A DNA stretch of 64,000 nt from Alphaproteobacteria bacterium WMHbin7. GTDB lineage: Bacteria; Pseudomonadota; Alphaproteobacteria; Rhodospirillales; WMHbin7. The notes below the pieces were generated by a model that saw nothing but the letters and a program-made list of their open reading frames with translations, was not told the DNA's origin and did no database searches. Below, one piece after another: positions 55,205-64,000 of this stretch. Numbering within the stretch: the stretch's first letter is position 1; each line of letters opens with the position of its first letter. The stretch covers positions 1-64,000 of the forward strand of contig PDZW01000002.1 in the NCBI GenBank assembly GCA_002753155.1, in the 5' to 3' direction. The translations under genes and the position numbers were made by a program.

Positions 55205-57213
55205 GGCACCACCCGGCGGAGTGCTGCCACGATCAACATCAAGAGCAGTGTCAGGAACATCATCAGCAGGTGGCGGCGAACGGTCATGGTCTGCAGGCGG
55301 TTCAAGCGGTTGGCCAGATTGGCCACGCCATTCGCCAGGGGCTGGTAGATGCCCTGCCAGACCGGGTCGATCAGGCGAAGGGTCAGGAGGGCGGGGCGCG
55401 TCTCGTTGGGCATGGGCATGTCCACCTCTTCCTTGGCCGAGAAGAGGGTCGCGCCATAGACCCGTCTCAAGGGCTGGGCAAAGCTGGAGGCGCTGTACTG
55501 GAAGTTTGGGCTGGCCTCCTTGTGGCCGCAATCCCAGGCGGGTCCTCTGCGGATGTTTCTGGTGCCGAAGCCTTTGATCACGGCCACCGTGCCCAGGATC
55601 AGAATGACCACCGAGGCCACCAGAACAGTGCCGGAGTAGGAACCCCGCGTCTCGCTGATGGGGGCCAGCCAGGGCCAGCCCTGGACGATGGTTTCCGACA
55701 ATTGCGCTTTGATCAGATTCTGCGCCACCCCGGACAGTTGCGAGGTGACGGTGACGGGAACGATGCCCAGAAGGGCGCAAAGCCCTGCCAGGAAAACGAG
55801 GACGGCGCGCATGGACAGCGACACCTCATGCGCCGTTTCGGCGGCGACGCTGCGCGCTCGGCCCAGAAAGACCATGCCGAAGGCGCGCACGAAGGTGGCG
55901 GCGGCCAGGGCTGCCGAAAGGGCGAGCAGGGCCGCCACGACGGGAGAGCCGAATTTCATGGCCCAGTTGGGAATCTTGGGACCCAGGAACAGGGATTGCA
56001 AAATCAGCCATTCCGAGACGAAACCATTTAAGGGAGGCAGGGCTGAAATCGCTGCGGCCCCTACCAGAAAGGCGGCTGCCGTGACCGGCATGCGGTGAAT
56101 AAGCCCCCCCAGCTTCTCGATATTGCGCTCGCCGGTGCTGGCCAGTACGGCTCCGGCCCCCAGGAAAAGCAGGCTTTTCATCACCGAGTGGTTGAGCATG
56201 TGGTAAAGGCTGGCGGCCAGAGCCAGAGCGGCATAGGAGGTCTTGCCCTCGCCTTTGAAGGCAAGGGCAACGCCCAGGCCGATCAGGACCACGCCAACAT
56301 TCTCGACCGTGGAATAGGCCAGCAGGCGCTTCAGATCGGTCTGCATCAGGGCGTAGAGAATGCCCACCACGGCGGTGATCCCGCCCAGAACCATGATGAT
56401 GGCGCCCCACCACCAGGCGGGCGTGGGGCCGAAATCAAAGAGCAGGCGGGCCAGAGCGTAAAGGGCCACCTTGGTCATGACGCCGCTCATCAGGGCCGAG
56501 ACATGGCTGGGGGCCGCCGGATGGGCCAGCGGAAGCCAGGCGTGCAGGGGTACCAGCCCCGCCTTTGACCCCGCCCCCAGCAGCCCCAGCAGGACGACCA
56601 GCGAAGATTGCAGCCCGTCCAATTTGGCGGCGCGCATCGAGGTGAAATCATAGCCGCCACCCGCCTGAGCCAGGATGCCGAAGGCGCCCAGCAGACAGAA
56701 GGTGCCGAAGAGCGCCATGATCAGATAGGTGAAGGCGGCCTTACGGTTTTCCTCCTCCTCGTGATCGGCCAGGACCATCAGCCAGCTTGATGCCGACATG
56801 AATTCCCAGGAAACCAGGAAGGAAAAGGCGTCGTCGGACATCAGGGCCATGTTCATCCCGGCCAGAAACATGGGATAGGCCACGGCAACGCGGGCGGGAT
56901 GTTTCAGATGGCGAACATAGGTCATGCCGAACAGCGAGGCAGCGGCTGCGCCCAGATTGATGATGACCAGGAAGAATCCGGAAAAGCCGTCGATGCGGAA
57001 ATGGGCTTTCAGCCAGGGCAGACCCACCGGCAATTGAACATGGTCGGCCCCGCCCTTCAAGACGGCCAGGGCGCCGATCAGGCCCAGAATGCAAGAAACG
57101 GCGAAGCAGGCGGCATGAACGAGCGAAGGCGTATTTTCCCGCCGGTGCAGGACCATGGCCAGCATCGTCAAGAATGGCAAAACAGCCACCGCAAGCAGGG
57201 CTTGCGCCGTCAC
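55201..57213 (-). CDS. hyfB: Hydrogenase-4-like membrane subunit HyfB (NuoL family)
   Basis: First gene of the operon: antiporter-like subunit of 670 aa with about 14-16 helices. PLHAWLPLAHPAAPSHVSALMSGVMTKVALY, LLAYSTVENVGVVLIGLG and LNHSVMKSLLFLGAG match HyfB/NuoL cores; the C-terminal 130 residues include GPAWDCGHKEASPNFQYSASSFAQPLR, a HyfB-type tail. GTG 57213 is preceded by AGGAGG, a strong site that fixes the start. No hyfA, hyfD or hyfH-like gene is present, and no hyp maturation genes are nearby. Confidence 0.92.
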   Translation of the reverse strand: MTAQALLAVAVLPFLTMLAMVLHRRENTPSLVHAACFAVSCILGLIGALAVLKGGADHVQLPVGLPWLKAHFRIDGFSGFFLVIINLGAAAASLFGMTYVRHLKHPARVAVAYPMFLAGMNMALMSDDAFSFLVSWEFMSASSWLMVLADHEEEENRKAAFTYLIMALFGTFCLLGAFGILAQAGGGYDFTSMRAAKLDGLQSSLVVLLGLLGAGSKAGLVPLHAWLPLAHPAAPSHVSALMSGVMTKVALYALARLLFDFGPTPAWWWGAIIMVLGGITAVVGILYALMQTDLKRLLAYSTVENVGVVLIGLGVALAFKGEGKTSYAALALAASLYHMLNHSVMKSLLFLGAGAVLASTGERNIEKLGGLIHRMPVTAAAFLVGAAAISALPPLNGFVSEWLILQSLFLGPKIPNWAMKFGSPVVAALLALSAALAAATFVRAFGMVFLGRARSVAAETAHEVSLSMRAVLVFLAGLCALLGIVPVTVTSQLSGVAQNLIKAQLSETIVQGWPWLAPISETRGSYSGTVLVASVVILILGTVAVIKGFGTRNIRRGPAWDCGHKEASPNFQYSASSFAQPLRRVYGATLFSAKEEVDMPMPNETRPALLTLRLIDPVWQGIYQPLANGVANLANRLNRLQTMTVRRHLLMMFLTLLLMLIVAALRRVVP

Positions 57214-57276
57214 ATCGACCTCCTCTTCGGGAATCTGGGCCGGAAAGGCACCAGGATCGCTTGGCTATCATAGGAC

Positions 57277-57300
57277 TCCCTTGCAGCTTGCCGCAAGGGA
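57277..57300. terminator. Hairpin between the GST gene and hyfB
   Basis: TCCCTTGC and its complement GCAAGGGA enclose an 8-base loop. No T-run follows. It lies 12 bp after the GST stop and 64 bp before the hyfB start, so it may end the GST transcript. Confidence 0.4.
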
Positions 57301-57312
57301 AGAGCGGCGGGA

Positions 57313-57957
57313 TTACTGACTTTTTAAGGCGACTTCCTCTTTGGCGCCTTCTTGCCATTCCTGCATGGCGGGCAGAGCCCAGACGGCGTCCATATAGGCC
57401 CTAATCTCAGGGGAAACGGCAACGCCATAAGTGGTGAACCGGCTCACCACGGGGGCGTACATGGCGTCGGCTATGGTGAATTTTCCGAACAGGAAGGGGC
57501 CGTTCTGGCCGAATTGCGTCAGACATTCGCCCCAAAGCGACAAAATTCGCTCGATGTCGGACTTGGCTACCTGAGGGCCCTCAGGGTTTTCAGGGCGGCC
57601 CATGATATCCATCGGGCAGTTCTGGCGAAGCGTGGCAAAGCCTGAATGCATTTCCGCCGAAACGCAGCGGGCGACGGCGCGTGCTTTTTCGTTTCCCGGC
57701 CAAAGCCTGTCCTCGGGATGGCGTTCGGCCAGATATTCCAGAATGGCCAGAGAATCCCAGACGGCCATGTCGTGATGCAGCAAGACAGGGACCTTGCCGG
57801 ACGGAGAGTGCCTAAGGATTTGCGCCTTAGCGTCGGGAGCGCGCAGATTGACCGATTCGGCATGGAAGGGAATGCCCGCCACCTTCATGCCCAGCCAGGG
57901 CCGCAAGGACCAGGACGAGGTATTCATGTTGCCGATGACCAGCCGATAGGTGCTCAT
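57313..57957 (-). CDS. Glutathione S-transferase family protein
   Basis: Protein of 214 aa with an N-terminal thioredoxin-fold domain (LVIGNMNTSSWSLRPWLGMKVAG, SPSGKVPVLLHHDMAVWDSLAILEYLAE) and a C-terminal helical domain. The Ser of TSSWS fits the catalytic Ser of beta/zeta-like GSTs, and IADAMYAPVVSRF is typical. Substrate unknown. It is upstream of and in the same direction as hyfB, with a hairpin between. Confidence 0.88.
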   Translation of the reverse strand: MSTYRLVIGNMNTSSWSLRPWLGMKVAGIPFHAESVNLRAPDAKAQILRHSPSGKVPVLLHHDMAVWDSLAILEYLAERHPEDRLWPGNEKARAVARCVSAEMHSGFATLRQNCPMDIMGRPENPEGPQVAKSDIERILSLWGECLTQFGQNGPFLFGKFTIADAMYAPVVSRFTTYGVAVSPEIRAYMDAVWALPAMQEWQEGAKEEVALKSQ

Positions 57958-58049
57958 GCGTCTCTCCTTGCATTTCGCGTCAGGCCTCGCATGATGGACA
58001 GAGGATGTCCGTCAGGCAAGGTGAACACATCGTGTCCCGCTCAGGTTTA

Positions 58050-59411
58050 ATGCAAAAGTCTTCAATCGCGATTCCCCTGCTGCCCTTTTCGCAAGACAGC
58101 CTGGATATTTGGCTGAAACGCCAGCCGAAGCATGTCCGGGCATGGGTGGCGGCGCATGGATTTGCCGCCAAGGCGGGCTGTCATCTGGCTCTTCCTGCTC
58201 CCGGGGGGGGAATCTCCCATATGCTTCTGGGGCTCTCCGGTCTTGACTCGCCCTGGGACTGGGCGGGGTTTCCTCGCTCGCTTCCCGAGGGATGTTACCG
58301 AATCGAGGCCAAGCTGAAACCCCAAGAAGCCGATGCGGCGGCCCTGGGCTGGTCGCTGGGGTCTTACGATTTCCAGAATTATAAGAAACCGACAAAGCCG
58401 AAAGCCCGGCTGGTCTGGCCAGTAGGGGCTTGCAGGGAGGAGGTAACGGCTCTTTACGAAGCGATTTGTCTGGTGCGCGATCTGGTCACGACGCCTGCAT
58501 CGGATATGGGGCCTGGCGAACTGGCCCTTGAGGCCAGAAAGCTTTCGCGCCGTCAAGGGGCGGCATGCAAAGTCACCACCGGTCAGGCGCTTTTGAAGGC
58601 GGGCTATCCGGCCATTCATGCCGTGGGCCGGGGCAGTGCTCGCGCGCCACGTCTGATCGACATCTCATGGGGCAAATCCCGTCATCCTCTGATCGCCATC
58701 GTGGGCAAGGGGGTCTGTTTCGATTCCGGTGGGCTCGACCTTAAACCCTCGCCAGCCATGAAACTGATGAAGAAGGATATGGGCGGGGCAGCGCATGCCC
58801 TGGCCCTGGCCCATCTGATCATGTCGGCCAAGCTGCCGGTGCGGCTTCGCTTGCTGATCCCGGCTGTCGAGAATATGCCGGGGCCTGATGCCATGCGCCC
58901 CCTCGATGTCTTGAAAACCAGGGCCGGAATAACGGTCGAAGTTGGCAATACCGATGCCGAGGGACGCTTAATCCTGGCCGACGGATTAGCCGCAGCGGTT
59001 GAGGCAAAGCCCGATCTTCTGCTGGATTTCGCCACCTTGACCGGGGCGGCGCGCTCTGCCCTGGGGCCTGATCTTCCCGCCCTGTTTTGCAATGACGACA
59101 GGCTGGCCCAAGAGCTGTTGGCGGCGTCGGTGCGAGAAGCGGATCCGCTTTGGCGTCTGCCACTGTGGGCCGGATATGACGAGATGTTGAAAAGTTCGGT
59201 GGCAGACCTGAACAGCGCACCCGATTCGCCCTTTGCCGGGGCCATCACGGCGGCTTTGTTTCTAAAGCGTTTCGTGCCTGGCGATGTCGCCTGGGCGCAT
59301 CTCGATCTTTTCGCCTGGAATGCCAAGGACAGGCCGGGCAGACCCGTGGGCGGCGAGGCGATGGGGCTTCGTGCCGTCTTTTCCTTCCTTAAGAAAAGAT
59401 ATAAATCGTGA
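58050..59411 (+). CDS. M17 leucyl aminopeptidase family protein
   Basis: Cytosolic metallopeptidase of 453 aa. The N-terminal domain (1-150) is followed by a catalytic domain with GKGVCFDSGGLDLKPS (metal Lys/Asp), NTDAEGRLILADGL and DFATLTGAAR, the M17 signature (NTDAEGR). It is shorter and more divergent than PepA, matching the alphaproteobacterial 'probable cytosol aminopeptidase' type. ATG 58050 is chosen with AGG upstream; the frame is open from 58005. The MarR gene starts 51 bp downstream. Confidence 0.9.
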   Translation: MQKSSIAIPLLPFSQDSLDIWLKRQPKHVRAWVAAHGFAAKAGCHLALPAPGGGISHMLLGLSGLDSPWDWAGFPRSLPEGCYRIEAKLKPQEADAAALGWSLGSYDFQNYKKPTKPKARLVWPVGACREEVTALYEAICLVRDLVTTPASDMGPGELALEARKLSRRQGAACKVTTGQALLKAGYPAIHAVGRGSARAPRLIDISWGKSRHPLIAIVGKGVCFDSGGLDLKPSPAMKLMKKDMGGAAHALALAHLIMSAKLPVRLRLLIPAVENMPGPDAMRPLDVLKTRAGITVEVGNTDAEGRLILADGLAAAVEAKPDLLLDFATLTGAARSALGPDLPALFCNDDRLAQELLAASVREADPLWRLPLWAGYDEMLKSSVADLNSAPDSPFAGAITAALFLKRFVPGDVAWAHLDLFAWNAKDRPGRPVGGEAMGLRAVFSFLKKRYKS

Positions 59412-59462
59412 AGTGCTAATTCGATCTGGACAATCCGAAAGCGTAACGATACCGTCCAGCCC

Positions 59463-59840
59463 ATGGGAATAGATTTGAAACCGGTCCAGGCGCTCGATCT
59501 TTGGCGCGGAGCCATCGTGGAAAGCGTTCGTAGGGATGCGCCCGATCTGTCGGCCAGACAGATGGCCTTGCTATTGACCGTTTATCTGACCACGCCGCCC
59601 CATACCGTGCGCGGCCTCGCCCAGTCTCTCAATATTTCGAAACCCGCGGTCAGCCGAGCGCTTGACCGCCTGGGCGATCTTGGCCTCGTCAAGCGCAAGC
59701 TGGACGAAACCGACCGGCGCAGCGTGCTGGTCCAGCGCACCGTCAAGGGCTCGGTTTTCCTGCGCGAATTTGGCGACATCGTGGTAAGTGCGGCCAGTGA
59801 CTCGGTCGTTCGCGATCCCGAGGCGGGCGCTGGAAACTGA
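59463..59840 (+). CDS. MarR-family transcriptional regulator
   Basis: Small winged-helix regulator of 125 aa. HTVRGLAQSLNISKPAVSRALDRLGDLGLVKRKLDETDRRS forms the DNA-binding part with the beta-hairpin wing (SVLVQRTVKG). Effector unknown. It is convergent with the CDF gene, whose stop is only 6 bp away. Confidence 0.85.
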   Translation: MGIDLKPVQALDLWRGAIVESVRRDAPDLSARQMALLLTVYLTTPPHTVRGLAQSLNISKPAVSRALDRLGDLGLVKRKLDETDRRSVLVQRTVKGSVFLREFGDIVVSAASDSVVRDPEAGAGN

Positions 59841-59846
59841 CCGGCG

Positions 59847-60785
59847 TCAATCCTTCTGGCAGGAATGCACTTCGATGCTGATGTGGCTGAGTTCGTGGAT
59901 GCCCGCCAGCAAGCACTTGTAATGATCCGGGCTTTGCGGTGTTTTGCTGACCACGGACAGGACGACCGCCCAATGACGTGGTCCAATCTTCCATAAGTGC
60001 AAGTCGGCCAGCCGGTTGTCGGAACCATGCTCGATGGCGGCGCGGACTTCGTTCTCAAGCTCCTTGTCGCTGTTCATGTTGAGAAGGGCCGCACCTGAAC
60101 TCTGGAACAGGTCCCAGGCCCATTTTGAGATGACGGCGGCACCGACGAATCCCATGACCGGGTCCAGCCACCACCAGCCCAGAACCTTGCCGAAAAGCAG
60201 GGCGATGATGGCCAGGACCGAGGTGAAGGCATCGGCGATGACATGGACATATGCCGCGCGCAGATTATGGTCGTGATGCTTGTGTTCGTCATGATGGCCG
60301 TGATCGTGATCGTGATCGTGATCGTGGTCGTGAGCGCCCAGTATGATGGCACTGGCGATGTTGACGATCAGCCCGACGACGGCAACCAGCAAGGCTTCGT
60401 TGAAGGCGATGGTCTGGGTTGTGAAAAGCCGTTTTCCCGACTCGTAAACCATGAACAGGGCGACCATGCCCAGAATGATGGTGCTGGTAAAGGCCGCCAG
60501 TTCTCCCACCTTGCCGGTGCCGAAGCTGTAACGGGAATCACCTTGATGCCGACGCGCATAGGCATAGGCAAAGGCCGCGATGCCCAGGGCTCCCGCATGA
60601 GTTGCCATGTGGAAGCCGTCGGCCAGAAGCGCCATCGAATTGGTGAAGACTCCGGCTGTGATCTCGATCGCCATCATGCCCAAGGTGATGGCGACGACCA
60701 GCTTAGTCCGCCGTTCGGCCCCCAACTCGTGGCCGGTTTCAAAGCGATGCGAATGGGTCCAGGGCGAGATATCCTTATCGTGCAT
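59847..60785 (-). CDS. Cation diffusion facilitator (DmeF-like) metal exporter
   Basis: Six-helix inner-membrane metal efflux protein of 312 aa. LLADGFHMATHAGAL holds the first Asp/His metal pair and AAYVHVIADAFTSVL the second. The loop between helices 4 and 5 is an HD repeat (HDHDHDHDHDHGHH) that probably binds metal. The N-terminal HDKDISPWTHSHRFETGHE resembles cobalt/nickel exporters of the DmeF type. Its DNA has a 6-bp tandem repeat at 60302-60331. Confidence 0.88.
   Translation of the reverse strand: MHDKDISPWTHSHRFETGHELGAERRTKLVVAITLGMMAIEITAGVFTNSMALLADGFHMATHAGALGIAAFAYAYARRHQGDSRYSFGTGKVGELAAFTSTIILGMVALFMVYESGKRLFTTQTIAFNEALLVAVVGLIVNIASAIILGAHDHDHDHDHDHGHHDEHKHHDHNLRAAYVHVIADAFTSVLAIIALLFGKVLGWWWLDPVMGFVGAAVISKWAWDLFQSSGAALLNMNSDKELENEVRAAIEHGSDNRLADLHLWKIGPRHWAVVLSVVSKTPQSPDHYKCLLAGIHELSHISIEVHSCQKD
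60302..60331 (-). repeat. 6-bp tandem repeat encoding a His-Asp run
   Basis: Five near-perfect GATCGT units on the plus strand (one reads GGTCGT). They encode the HDHDHD metal-binding loop of the CDF transporter. Copy number could change by slippage without breaking the frame, as each unit is two codons. Confidence 0.75.
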
Positions 60786-60802
60786 TCAGGGCCGCCCGGA
60801 TT

Positions 60803-61372
60803 TCAGGACGCCTGATCCAGGTCACTGGGGCGCACGAAGGCTTCCAGGCAGGCCCCGCCTTCCTTCAACTCTTTCCAATCCGTGCCCATCAGGCGCAGCA
60901 CGGCCAGGGCGCCTGTGGGGAACTTGACCTGCATGCGGGCCAGCCCGGCCTTGTCGTTGCTTTGATCAGGGTCGGCCAGCAACAGCGCCAAATCCTCGAT
61001 TCCCGGATTGTGCGCGATCACCAGTGCCGAAGAAACATCAGGTTTCAGCCGATTCAAGCGGGCCAGAAGCTCCTGATGGCCGATCAAATAAAGATCCTTG
61101 GGAAGTTCAGCCTTCACCCCGGGCATCAGGCTTGAAAGCGCCTTCAGGGTTTGGCAGGTGCGGATTGCGGGCGAACAGAGAATGCGCTGGGGCAAAATGC
61201 CCAGGCCAAGGATCAAATGGGCCATTTTCAGGGCGTCTTTTTCGCCCCTGGGGCTCAAGGGGCGTTCGAAATCGCCCGCTTCCTTGCCACCCGCTGCCGC
61301 CTTGGCGTGGCGCAACAAGAAGAGATAGCGGGCCTTGCCGGGTTTTTTGGTCAATTTTGGCATCGGTGACAT
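60803..61372 (-). CDS. SixA-like histidine phosphatase superfamily protein
   Basis: Phosphatase of 189 aa with the RHG-type motif [10 protein letters not shown] at the start, [19 protein letters not shown] and a second His in [12 protein letters not shown]. SixA-type enzymes act on phospho-His of relay proteins, but many relatives act on other phosphates. Start at ATG 61372; ATG 61363 is as likely, as neither has a good ribosome binding site. It is divergent from ppk across 102 bp; histidine phosphatase genes near ppk/ppx are common in proteobacteria. Confidence 0.85.
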   Translation of the reverse strand: MSPMPKLTKKPGKARYLFLLRHAKAAAGGKEAGDFERPLSPRGEKDALKMAHLILGLGILPQRILCSPAIRTCQTLKALSSLMPGVKAELPKDLYLIGHQELLARLNRLKPDVSSALVIAHNPGIEDLALLLADPDQSNDKAGLARMQVKFPTGALAVLRLMGTDWKELKEGGACLEAFVRPSDLDQAS

Positions 61373-61474
61373 TTTGTCTTATGCCTATGTAAGTATGGCG
61401 TTGTTACCAAGTTTCCGCGTAATATAACGCATCAGCGCAGAGGATGCGACTTAATCTTACCCAAGAGATCCGAT

Positions 61475-63658
61475 ATGCCCAAGGACGCCGAAGCAAAGCA
61501 GCCCGAAACCGCAGCCGCAGAGGCGCGGCCAGGTGGCCATCCGGTCGATCTCAAATCGAAGGATCGCTTCATCAACCGCGAACTTTCCTGGCTGGCTTTC
61601 AATACCCGCGTTTTGGAAGAAGCCAGCAACAAGAATCACCCCCTGTTGGAGCGCCTGCGCTTTCTGTCGATTTCGGCTTCCAACCTTGACGAGTTCTACA
61701 TGGTTCGTGTGGCGGGCCTTAAGGGGCAGGTGAAGGCAGGTGTCACCACCGCCTCGCAGGAAGGTCTTTCGCCGGCACAGCAACTGCTCAACATCAACCG
61801 GATGGCCACCGAGCTTCTGGCCCGTCAACTTGAATGCTGGAATACCTTGAAGGGCGATTTGCATTCGAATGGCGTCAGCGTCATTGGCGAGCCCGATCTC
61901 AGCAAGTCCGACAAACGCTGGCTGGAATCCTATTTTACCGATCATATCTTTCCCGTGCTGACGCCCCTGGCCATCGATCCGGCCCATCCCTTTCCCTTCC
62001 TGCCCAATCTGGGCTTTGCCATGATCTTGCATCTGGCCAAGGAGAGCGATGGCGAGACCTTGCGCGCCCTGGTCCCGCTTCCCCATCAGGTTGAGCGGGT
62101 CATCCGCCTGCCGGGCGACGCCATTCGTTTCATCTTTCTGGAAGATGTGGTCAGCCTGTTCCTGGGCCACCTGTTCCACGGCTTCAAGGTTCTGTCCAAA
62201 GGCTTGTTCAGGGTCATCCGCGACAGCGAAATCGATATCGATGACGAAGCCGAGGATCTGGTGCGCGTTTTCGAAACCGCCTTGAAGCGCAGAAGGCGCG
62301 GCCACTGCATTCGTCTGACCATCAATTCCGGCCTGCCCGAGGATTTGCGCAAGATCGTCGTCGACGAGATGGAAGCGGCCGAGGAGGATATCTTCGTTCT
62401 GGACGGGCTTTTGGGTATTGTTGACGTCAAGCAGATCATCACCGACGAGCGGCCCGATCTTCTCTTCACGCCCTATAATGCGCGCTTTCCGGAACGTATC
62501 CGCGATTTCGGCGGCGACTGTTTTGCCGCTATCAGCAAAAAGGATATCGTGGTCCATCACCCCTTCGAAAGTTTCGACGTGGTGGTGCAGTTCCTAAGAC
62601 AGGCGGCCAGGGATCCGCATGTGGTGGCGATCAAGCAGACGCTTTACCGTACCAGCCATGATTCCCCCATCGTGAAGGAACTGGTCGCCGCCGCCGAAGC
62701 GGGCAAGTCGGTGACCGCCATGGTCGAGTTGAAGGCCCGTTTCGACGAAGAGGCCAATATCCGCTGGGCGCGCGATCTGGAAGCCGCAGGTGCTCAGGTG
62801 GTCTTCGGCTTCATTGAGTTGAAGACGCATGCCAAGATTTCCCAGGTGGTGCGCAGGGAGCAGGGCGGCCTTCGCAGCTATGTTCATTTCGGCACCGGCA
62901 ATTATCATCCCATCACAGCCAAGGTCTATACCGACCTGTCCTTCTTCACCTGTGATCCGGCCCTGGGTCGTGATGCCGCCAAGGCCTTCAATTACATGAC
63001 CGGCTATGCCGTTCCCGATTCAATGGAGAAGCTGGCGATTGCCCCCCTGGGCATTCGTGATCGCCTGCTGGGTCTGATCGATGAAGAGATCGGTCATGCC
63101 AAGGAGGGGCGGCCCGCCACCATCTGGGCCAAGATGAATTCCCTGGTCGACAAGAAATTGATCGATGCGCTTTACAAGGCCAGCCATGCCGGGGTGCAGA
63201 TCGACCTGATCATCCGCGGCATCTGCTGCCTGAAGCCCGGCGTTCCCGGCCTCTCTGAAAACATCCGCGTGAAAAGCATCGTGGGCAGATTCCTTGAACA
63301 TTCACGCATCATCGCTTTTGGCAACGGCGCCAAAATGCCGTCCCGCCAAGCCAAGATCTTCATTTCCTCGGCCGACTGGATGCAGCGGAACATGGATTGG
63401 CGGGTCGAGACCCTGGTGCCCATCGAGAATTCCACCGTGCATCGCCAGATTCTCGATCAGATCATGGTTGCCAACATGAAGGACGTGGCCCAAAGCTGGG
63501 TGCTGAAGCCCGATGGAACCTATGAGCGCATGGACCACAAGGGCGACAAATTCTCGGCGCATACCTACTTCATGACCAACCCCAGCCTGTCTGGCCGCGG
63601 CAGCGCCACATCGCGTGGCCGTGCCGCACCCAAACTGCTGCTGGGGAATGGCGGATGA
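61475..63658 (+). CDS. ppk: Polyphosphate kinase 1
   Basis: Enzyme of 727 aa that makes inorganic polyphosphate from ATP. The order is N-terminal domain ([19 protein letters not shown]), then the HKD-like catalytic halves with [27 protein letters not shown], His452 in LKTHAKI (the autophosphorylated residue), FGTGNYHP and [10 protein letters not shown]. The last 30 residues are a low-complexity Ser/Arg/Gly tail. The ppx start overlaps its stop by 4 bp (ATGA). Confidence 0.96.
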   Translation: MPKDAEAKQPETAAAEARPGGHPVDLKSKDRFINRELSWLAFNTRVLEEASNKNHPLLERLRFLSISASNLDEFYMVRVAGLKGQVKAGVTTASQEGLSPAQQLLNINRMATELLARQLECWNTLKGDLHSNGVSVIGEPDLSKSDKRWLESYFTDHIFPVLTPLAIDPAHPFPFLPNLGFAMILHLAKESDGETLRALVPLPHQVERVIRLPGDAIRFIFLEDVVSLFLGHLFHGFKVLSKGLFRVIRDSEIDIDDEAEDLVRVFETALKRRRRGHCIRLTINSGLPEDLRKIVVDEMEAAEEDIFVLDGLLGIVDVKQIITDERPDLLFTPYNARFPERIRDFGGDCFAAISKKDIVVHHPFESFDVVVQFLRQAARDPHVVAIKQTLYRTSHDSPIVKELVAAAEAGKSVTAMVELKARFDEEANIRWARDLEAAGAQVVFGFIELKTHAKISQVVRREQGGLRSYVHFGTGNYHPITAKVYTDLSFFTCDPALGRDAAKAFNYMTGYAVPDSMEKLAIAPLGIRDRLLGLIDEEIGHAKEGRPATIWAKMNSLVDKKLIDALYKASHAGVQIDLIIRGICCLKPGVPGLSENIRVKSIVGRFLEHSRIIAFGNGAKMPSRQAKIFISSADWMQRNMDWRVETLVPIENSTVHRQILDQIMVANMKDVAQSWVLKPDGTYERMDHKGDKFSAHTYFMTNPSLSGRGSATSRGRAAPKLLLGNGG

Positions 63659-64000
63659 ACGTCGCTACCGGAGCAAAGCCCCGGACAACGCAAAGTCGCC
63701 GCCATCCGGTGGCGATCATCGATATCGGATCGAATTCGATTCGTCTTTGCGTCTATGACGGACTGATCCGCACGCCGACCCCCATGTTCAACGAAAAAGT
63801 CCTCTGCGCCCTGGGCCAGGGGTTGGATGCCAGAGGGCGTCTTAATCCTGAGGGCGTTGGGATGGCTCGGGCCGCCCTTGGACGTTTCGTCGCCCTTGCC
63901 AACGCCATGGGGGCTGCCCGTATCGACGTGCTGGCCACCGCCGCCGTGCGCGACGCCAAGGATGGAAAGGATTTCGTCGCCAGCATCGAGCGCGATACTG
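63655..64000 (+). CDS. ppx: Exopolyphosphatase/GppA phosphatase, 5' part (runs off the window)
   Basis: The first 115 codons are visible. [17 protein letters not shown] is the ASKHA phosphate-binding loop, and [10 protein letters not shown] is the second family motif, typical of Ppx/GppA, which degrade polyphosphate or pppGpp. ATG 63655 overlaps the ppk stop, so the pair is coupled as in other ppk-ppx operons. The rest of the gene is beyond base 64000. Confidence 0.93.
   Translation, partial: MNVATGAKPRTTQSRRHPVAIIDIGSNSIRLCVYDGLIRTPTPMFNEKVLCALGQGLDARGRLNPEGVGMARAALGRFVALANAMGAARIDVLATAAVRDAKDGKDFVASIERDT

Noticed and set aside
50604-57213. Functional formate hydrogenlyase or hydrogenase 4
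   Set aside because: The large subunit lacks the Ni ligands and no formate dehydrogenase or maturation gene is adjacent.
60302-60331. CRISPR-like tandem repeats
   Set aside because: A 6-bp in-gene repeat encoding a His-Asp loop, without spacers.

Overview
The window comes from a GC-rich alphaproteobacterium, most likely a Rhodospirillales member in the Magnetospirillum/Rhodospirillum neighbourhood. The evidence is the mix of genes: hopanoid transport genes (hpnN, hpnM), nif accessory genes (an A-type Fe-S carrier, nifV, nifW) behind a sigma-54-like promoter, an SHP/DHC cytochrome c pair, a divergent RpoH sigma factor, flagellar stator genes, many cyclic-nucleotide signalling proteins, and the order tpiA-secG-pyrG-kdsA-eno. 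This placement is inferred from gene content only. No rRNA, tRNA, prophage, transposase or CRISPR array was seen.

Layout. 1-500: two copies of a fold-back repeat. 0.5-9.7 kb: divergent rpoH-like and oxyR-like regulators, a secreted DUF192 protein, hpnN/hpnM tail to tail, erpA-xthA, and a periplasmic-sensor HD-GYP protein. 9.7-14.6 kb: housekeeping run tpiA-secG-pyrG-kdsA-eno ending in a strong terminator. 14.6-20.1 kb (minus strand): dhc, shp, trpE, ppiD, bioB. 20.3-22 kb: an unrecognised secreted/membrane protein pair. 22-24.4 kb: a PepSY-regulator-kinase operon. 24.6-26.5 kb: iscA(nif)-nifV-nifW. 26.5-31.4 kb: a CheY-like regulator and a glycan cluster (GT2, GT39-like, GH17-like). 31.4-35.3 kb: MFS/TetR, SAM hydroxide adenosyltransferase, MBL-fold hydrolase. 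35.4-43.8 kb: motB, motA and a type I secretion set (HlyD, ABC, TolC) with a CHASE2 adenylate cyclase between ABC and tolC. 44.3-49.2 kb: a GGDEF-EAL protein and sppA. 49.3-57.2 kb: hyfB-C-E-F-G-I-rlmJ. 57.3-64 kb: GST, M17 aminopeptidase, MarR, CDF transporter, SixA-type phosphatase, ppk and the start of ppx.

The most notable system is the 50.1-57.2 kb hydrogenase-4-like membrane complex. Its large subunit has lost all four cysteine ligands of the [NiFe] centre (RVSGDS replaces RxCGxC; NCSYSG replaces DPCxxC), while the small subunit keeps its Fe-S cysteines and the antiporter-like membrane subunits look intact. This is the signature of an energy-converting hydrogenase-related (Ehr) complex of unknown redox reaction, here translationally coupled to rlmJ and followed closely by sppA.

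Other points worth a second look: a dispersed palindromic repeat that supplies the end of a response regulator and the start of its kinase, with a second copy 21 kb away; an OxyR-like protein lacking the peroxidatic cysteine; an SHP/DHC pair without its usual cytochrome b; and a PhnD-like sensor fused to a non-canonical HD-GYP domain.
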